Part shown: positions 60,522-64,000 of the stretch, piece after piece
Position numbering within the stretch: position 1 is the first letter of the stretch
Layout: each line of letters opens with the position of its first letter
NCBI GenBank assembly: GCA_963921425.1
Contig: OY992834.1
Span: 3,658,001-3,722,000 of the forward strand
From: Dryas octopetala
Lineage: Eukaryota > Streptophyta > Magnoliopsida > Rosales > Rosaceae
Direction: 5' to 3'
Length of the DNA: 64,000 bases
Notes under the pieces: model-generated
Seen by the model: only the letters and a program-made list of their open reading frames with translations
What the model was told of the DNA's origin: nothing
Databases searched by the model: none
Program-made: the position numbers and the translations under genes

Positions 60522-61752
60522 AGCTATAGTTTTAATTTTCTTTAGCTTCATCATTATGTTTGTTTTTATTATATGACCAAGTGACATGTAAAATTGCTGC
60601 CTGCAATATATAAATTTGTAAGCCACCTATAATAAGCAGGAGAGAGATACTCTTAACCTGAGAGACAATGCTTATTTAAATACAATGTTTGGAATCATGG
60701 AATAATCTTACTTATTTAAGTTACACATATATCATGTTATTATATTGTCCCATTAGCTTCTTACTTATCACGCATTTTGAAAACTATTAGACTCACGAAG
60801 TCTGATATCAGGACTCAGTTACAAGTGATGTTTACTTGTGCAAATGAAGATTGTAGTTGATGACCTTCAGAAATAAGAAACTCCATGCTAAACAGAGTAT
60901 CAGAAACGATTCGCAACAACCCATGAACAATTCCCTCTTCTTAGCAATGCTTCGTGAATCAATGAAGTATTTAAAATTGGCACAATTAAAAACACCCTAA
61001 TATAACCAGTCATTTCAGACCAACAAAAAAAAAAACCTGTCATATAATTGAAACACAAGGCTCAGACCAAAAAAAAAAAATGAAACACAAGGCTAATAAT
61101 TATTAGTTGAACAGAGTTGAAACAGGGACTGCGACCATTTCAGATTGAAATACTGCAATTTCTAAGATTCTAAAGAAACCATGATATGACCAAAAAAATA
61201 AAAATAAAGAAACCATGATAAAGCAACATAGAAACAAGATCGAATTGCCAACCTTGTAAGTTCCACACAACATGCACATATGATGCATTGCAGAAACAGA
61301 GGAAAATCCAGTGGCTTTGAAGCCCAGTACTGCACTAAACAGTCAGACCCAAATGCGGCACTAAATGATTTTAGAAGAAAAATAAGTGAAACACATGAAA
61401 GAAAAATAAGGGTCAGAATCAAAATAATTTTCTCTCTTGAATGAAGAACCATTATAATTTGCAACGGTGTTGATTACGAGAAGGATATAGTAGGAATTAT
61501 AAAATTTAGTAAGGGTAAGAAATAAGATGTACTCTATTCTGTTTTGATGAAGTGGCTATTCAGAGGGCGTTGGATTATGCTTGACAAAGATGAACGGTTC
61601 AGATCAAGAGAAGAGGAGAGGATCCTGTGAAATGGATCTGTCGTCGTCTTTTTTTTTTGTTTTGGGCATGGATCTGTCGTTGTCTTTAAAAGGCAAAAGA
61701 AACAAGAAAAGAGTGACCCATAAATTCAATGTTTTCTGAAGCAGAGAGAGAG
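60522..61752. other. Region between SABATH fragments
   Basis: No gene recognised. Two adjacent copies of 'gaaacacaaggct' with A-runs (61050-61092) suggest a small local duplication; 'aaagaaaccatgata' also occurs twice (about 61170 and 61207). Confidence 0.5.
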
Positions 61753-62771
61753 ATGGCAGCAGAGGAAAGCAGTAAATTCATTGAAGCATATCCTATGAAC
61801 AGTGGAGATGGACCCAACAGCTATGCCAAGAACTCCACTTACCAGGTTCTTCTTTAGATTTTAATCGTTTACTATGAATGGAGTTGCTACAGTTGACTAG
61901 TCTGACTCTAATAGTTAGTACATTGTAATAATTGTAGGAATTTGATGAAACAGTAGCCAAACCTTATAGTCAATTTTTTTTCTTCATCTAGTATCCTGGA
62001 CTTGCAAACACAAAATATATATCTAAAGAGGTCTGCAAAAACTAATTACATGTTGCATGCATATTAATAGTTAAAACTCATTTAATCAAGTTCTGGATCA
62101 AATGTATGGGCTGATGGTACTTATCATTCCAGGCCGGCCCAATGGTATCCCTCATTCTCATTCTCCGGCAAATGTGACCTTACAACTTTTAGGGTCTTGC
62201 CTCATGGACTTGGCTAGTAAGGTAAGCAAGGATCCACTGCTCTAATTTTGATACTGTACTACCATGTAGAGCTAGTTCATTATGATCTTTACGAAGCCAA
62301 ATAATGCAACAAGATAGAGAACCATGTAACAATTGCAAAATTTCATGTCGCATTTGATTTTACAATTATTGTTGCTTTATGTTTGATTGCACAAGACATT
62401 GTTATGGCTGCGATGTGTTTTCCTTTATGCAGGGAGTTGTTCCTGAAGAGAAAGTAGATTCTTTTAATATACCTATGTATTACATGTCTCCCCAAGAGAT
62501 GGAAGGCGCTGTAGAACAAAATGGATGCTTTAGCATGGAAGGAATGGAAAACTTACCTCATGTTAAGATAGATGACATTGCCTCAGAAACCCAAGTCTTT
62601 GCATCTCATATGAGAGCTGTCTTGGAGGGACTCATCAAGCACCAATTTGGAGAAGAAATCTTAAATGAGCTCTTCGACTTGTATCATAAGAAACTTGAAG
62701 AGCACCACTCCATCTTTGAGTCAGAGCAGGCAGTTCAATTTCTTGTTGTGCTTAGACGCAAGGCAAATTGA
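61753..62771 (+). pseudogene. SABATH methyltransferase lacking its core (copy 2)
   Basis: Exon 1 (61753-61845) encodes MAAEESSKFIEAYPMNSGDG then PNSYAKNSTYQ, the usual SABATH start. An internal coding piece at about 62106-62221 (GLMVLIIPGRPNGIPHSHSP to SCLMDLASK) and the last exon 62433-62771 (GVVPEEKVDSFNIPMYYMSP to VVLRRKAN-stop) are in good frame. Between exon 1 and 62106 there are only about 260 bp, with no SAM-binding motif and no substrate-pocket residues, so roughly the first half of the enzyme core is missing. It probably arose by internal deletion of a salicylate/loganate-methyltransferase-like gene. It is unlikely to be an active enzyme, although the remaining exons could still be spliced. 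Confidence 0.85.
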
Positions 62772-63305
62772 TTTGAACATACTGTTTTGGTATTTGTGAA
62801 GCTATAGTTGAATTTTCTTTAGCCTTATTGTTGTGTTTGTTTTTCTATTGTATGACTTCGTGATATCTTGGACATCTTTATTATTGCTGATTTGATTTGC
62901 AAAAGATAGACACGGTGCAACCTTTCAGTGTTGGCATGGAGGGATTTGGATCATTAATTTCAGATATGAGAATATAGACAACCTCTTTGATTAATTTAGC
63001 AAGAAATTTGGCAAATCATAGTGAGAGGTACTCCATAAGATTTGAGTTCATACCCAAGTTTGCACTAGACAGAGAGAGATGAACTGAGCTTCTTATCTAA
63101 CTCAGGTTGCAAGATATATAGTTTGTGCATTTCTGAGCACATCTAGTGTTCTAGGCAACATCATAATGCTCCATGGATTTAGCTTGATTCCGTGTGCTAT
63201 ACACAATAAGGAATAGTTATTATGAGTTTTGTGTTTGTAGGTGCAAGGCTTGACGAGTTGAGTAACATGCAAAGGGAAACATTATAACTCATCTATTCTA
63301 GTGTT

Positions 63306-63470
63306 TTATTACCTTTTGACCAAATATAACCACATAATGACTACATGATTAGCCGATGACAACATGCTATTGCCTCCAATTTGTTGACTGAAACATTTTA
63401 AGATATATTAGTTCTGGCAATAGCATGTTGTCATCGGAGTAGAAGTATCTTTGGTTAAAAGGTATATTAT
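63306..63470. repeat. Imperfect hairpin with a perfect 22-bp inner stem
   Basis: The stretch 63353-63374 (ccgatgacaacatgctattg plus cc) is the exact reverse complement of 63416-63437, with a loop of about 41 nt. The arms continue outward with mismatches (attaccttttgaccaaa at about 63308 against the complement of tttggttaaaaggtata at about 63450). It is either a small MITE or a hairpin precursor. Confidence 0.8.
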
Positions 63471-63585
63471 TCTCCACCCCGGAACATTTTAAGATATATT
63501 AGTTCTGGGGTCCCATTGCTACTCATGAACTTTCCTGCACAAATAAGTTGACTGACAAACATTTTAAGATATATTAGTTCTGTAT
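63393..63585. repeat. Three direct copies of a 25-bp sequence
   Basis: The unit acattttaagatatattagt plus tctg occurs at about 63393, 63485 and 63560, each in a different context. The first copy lies in the loop of the hairpin. Confidence 0.9.
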
Positions 63586-63859
63586 TGCAGTTTAGTGCTG
63601 TGTTGTTATTTTTTTGAAGAATAAATCTCAACACTTTTCTTGTCAGCGGCCTACTCGACAGTTTATGCAACTGTTGACACTAATCCATTAATGGCTTAAT
63701 TTCCAATTTAAAACTCACAGCCGCCACAACAACCTGAAGAAATATTCCTTTTGGTTTCTGGTCAAGATTTATGAATGGTATAAATAAGGGCCATGAGTAC
63801 TCACCTTTGAGGAAAAGAAACCATTCATCCAAAAGATAAAATTGTAGAAGAAGATAGAG

Positions 63860-63934
63860 ATGGCAGAATCGGTAGCACATCCAGTATTTGGTGGAGATAG
63901 CCTCTACAGCTATAGCAAAAACTCCTCTTTTTGA
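63860..63934 (+). pseudogene. SABATH methyltransferase first exon (copy 3, broken)
   Basis: The ATG at 63860 gives MAESVAHPVFGGDSLYSYSK then NSSF and a stop, where intact SABATH first exons continue to a spliced SSYQ. A TATA-like box lies about 80 bp upstream. The window ends about 65 bp later, so whether more of the gene follows cannot be seen. Confidence 0.75.
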
Positions 63935-64000
63935 GGTGTAACATCTCGATCAGTCTCATTTATCACAGTACTCTTTCATTAGTTTACATTGATGAGGATC

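Larger units (their letters stand above)
62772..63859. other. Region between SABATH copies 2 and 3, with hairpin and dispersed repeat
   Basis: No coding gene. It contains the long hairpin at 63306-63470, three copies of 'acattttaagatatattagt' (63393, 63485 and 63560) and a TATA-like tataaataag (about 63779) shortly before the third SABATH start. Confidence 0.6.

Noticed and set aside
1-64000. tRNA, rRNA or CRISPR arrays
   Set aside because: No tRNA-like A/B boxes with cloverleaf arms, no rRNA segment and no spaced identical repeats of CRISPR type were seen on reading; a tRNA scan was not run.

Overview
The window is nuclear DNA from a flowering plant, very likely a eudicot and probably Rosaceae (Prunus/Malus type). 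The grounds are AT-rich intergenic DNA, intron-split genes with GT..AG borders, plant-only families (group III WRKY, SABATH methyltransferases, plastid ABC1 kinases, a plastid G3P dehydrogenase) and many small non-autonomous DNA transposons. The species is an inference. Exon models below were made by eye; several were checked by the coding length being divisible by three and by comparison with Arabidopsis proteins recalled from memory.

Layout. 1-306 is the 3' end of a + strand gene (perhaps EDR4-like), convergent with a - strand ABC1-like kinase (1151-5683). Next comes a divergent pair, an EIF1AD-like OB-fold gene (-, 6798-8164) and a SWIB/Plus-3/GYF gene (+, 9982-11688), with a 1.08-kb fold-back element in their shared promoter. 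From 11764 to 12960 lies a mosaic of copied DNA: a piece of an SHPRH intron and exon, then a copy of the EIF1AD/SWIB divergent promoter. That copied promoter now sits in front of a 19-exon SHPRH-type SNF2/PHD/RING gene (+, 13267-24011). Then follow a small stress-type gene (24971-25487, possible frameshift), TFIIS (-), QCR10 (-), the rhodanese/TrhO-like STR6 gene (-), a convergent pair of group III WRKY genes (WRKY54-like +, WRKY55-like -), a TMEM87/GOST-type seven-membrane protein (+), an intronless F-box gene (+) and the plastid glycerol-3-phosphate dehydrogenase GLY1/SFD1 (-).

From about 55 kb the character changes. There is a triplet-repeat-filled MITE, a 33-bp tandem repeat, a nearly perfect 1.6-kb palindrome that splits an unrecognised gene, and at least three broken SABATH methyltransferase copies running to the window end.

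The order EIF1AD - SHPRH - QCR10 - STR6 - WRKY54 - WRKY55 - GLY1 matches, from memory, the Arabidopsis block At2g40780 down to At2g40690, so the 7-55 kb core is an old conserved block with added material. The most unusual items are the palindrome (58230-59821), the promoter capture upstream of SHPRH (11764-12960) and the fold-back element with three evenly spaced central hairpins (8387-9463).
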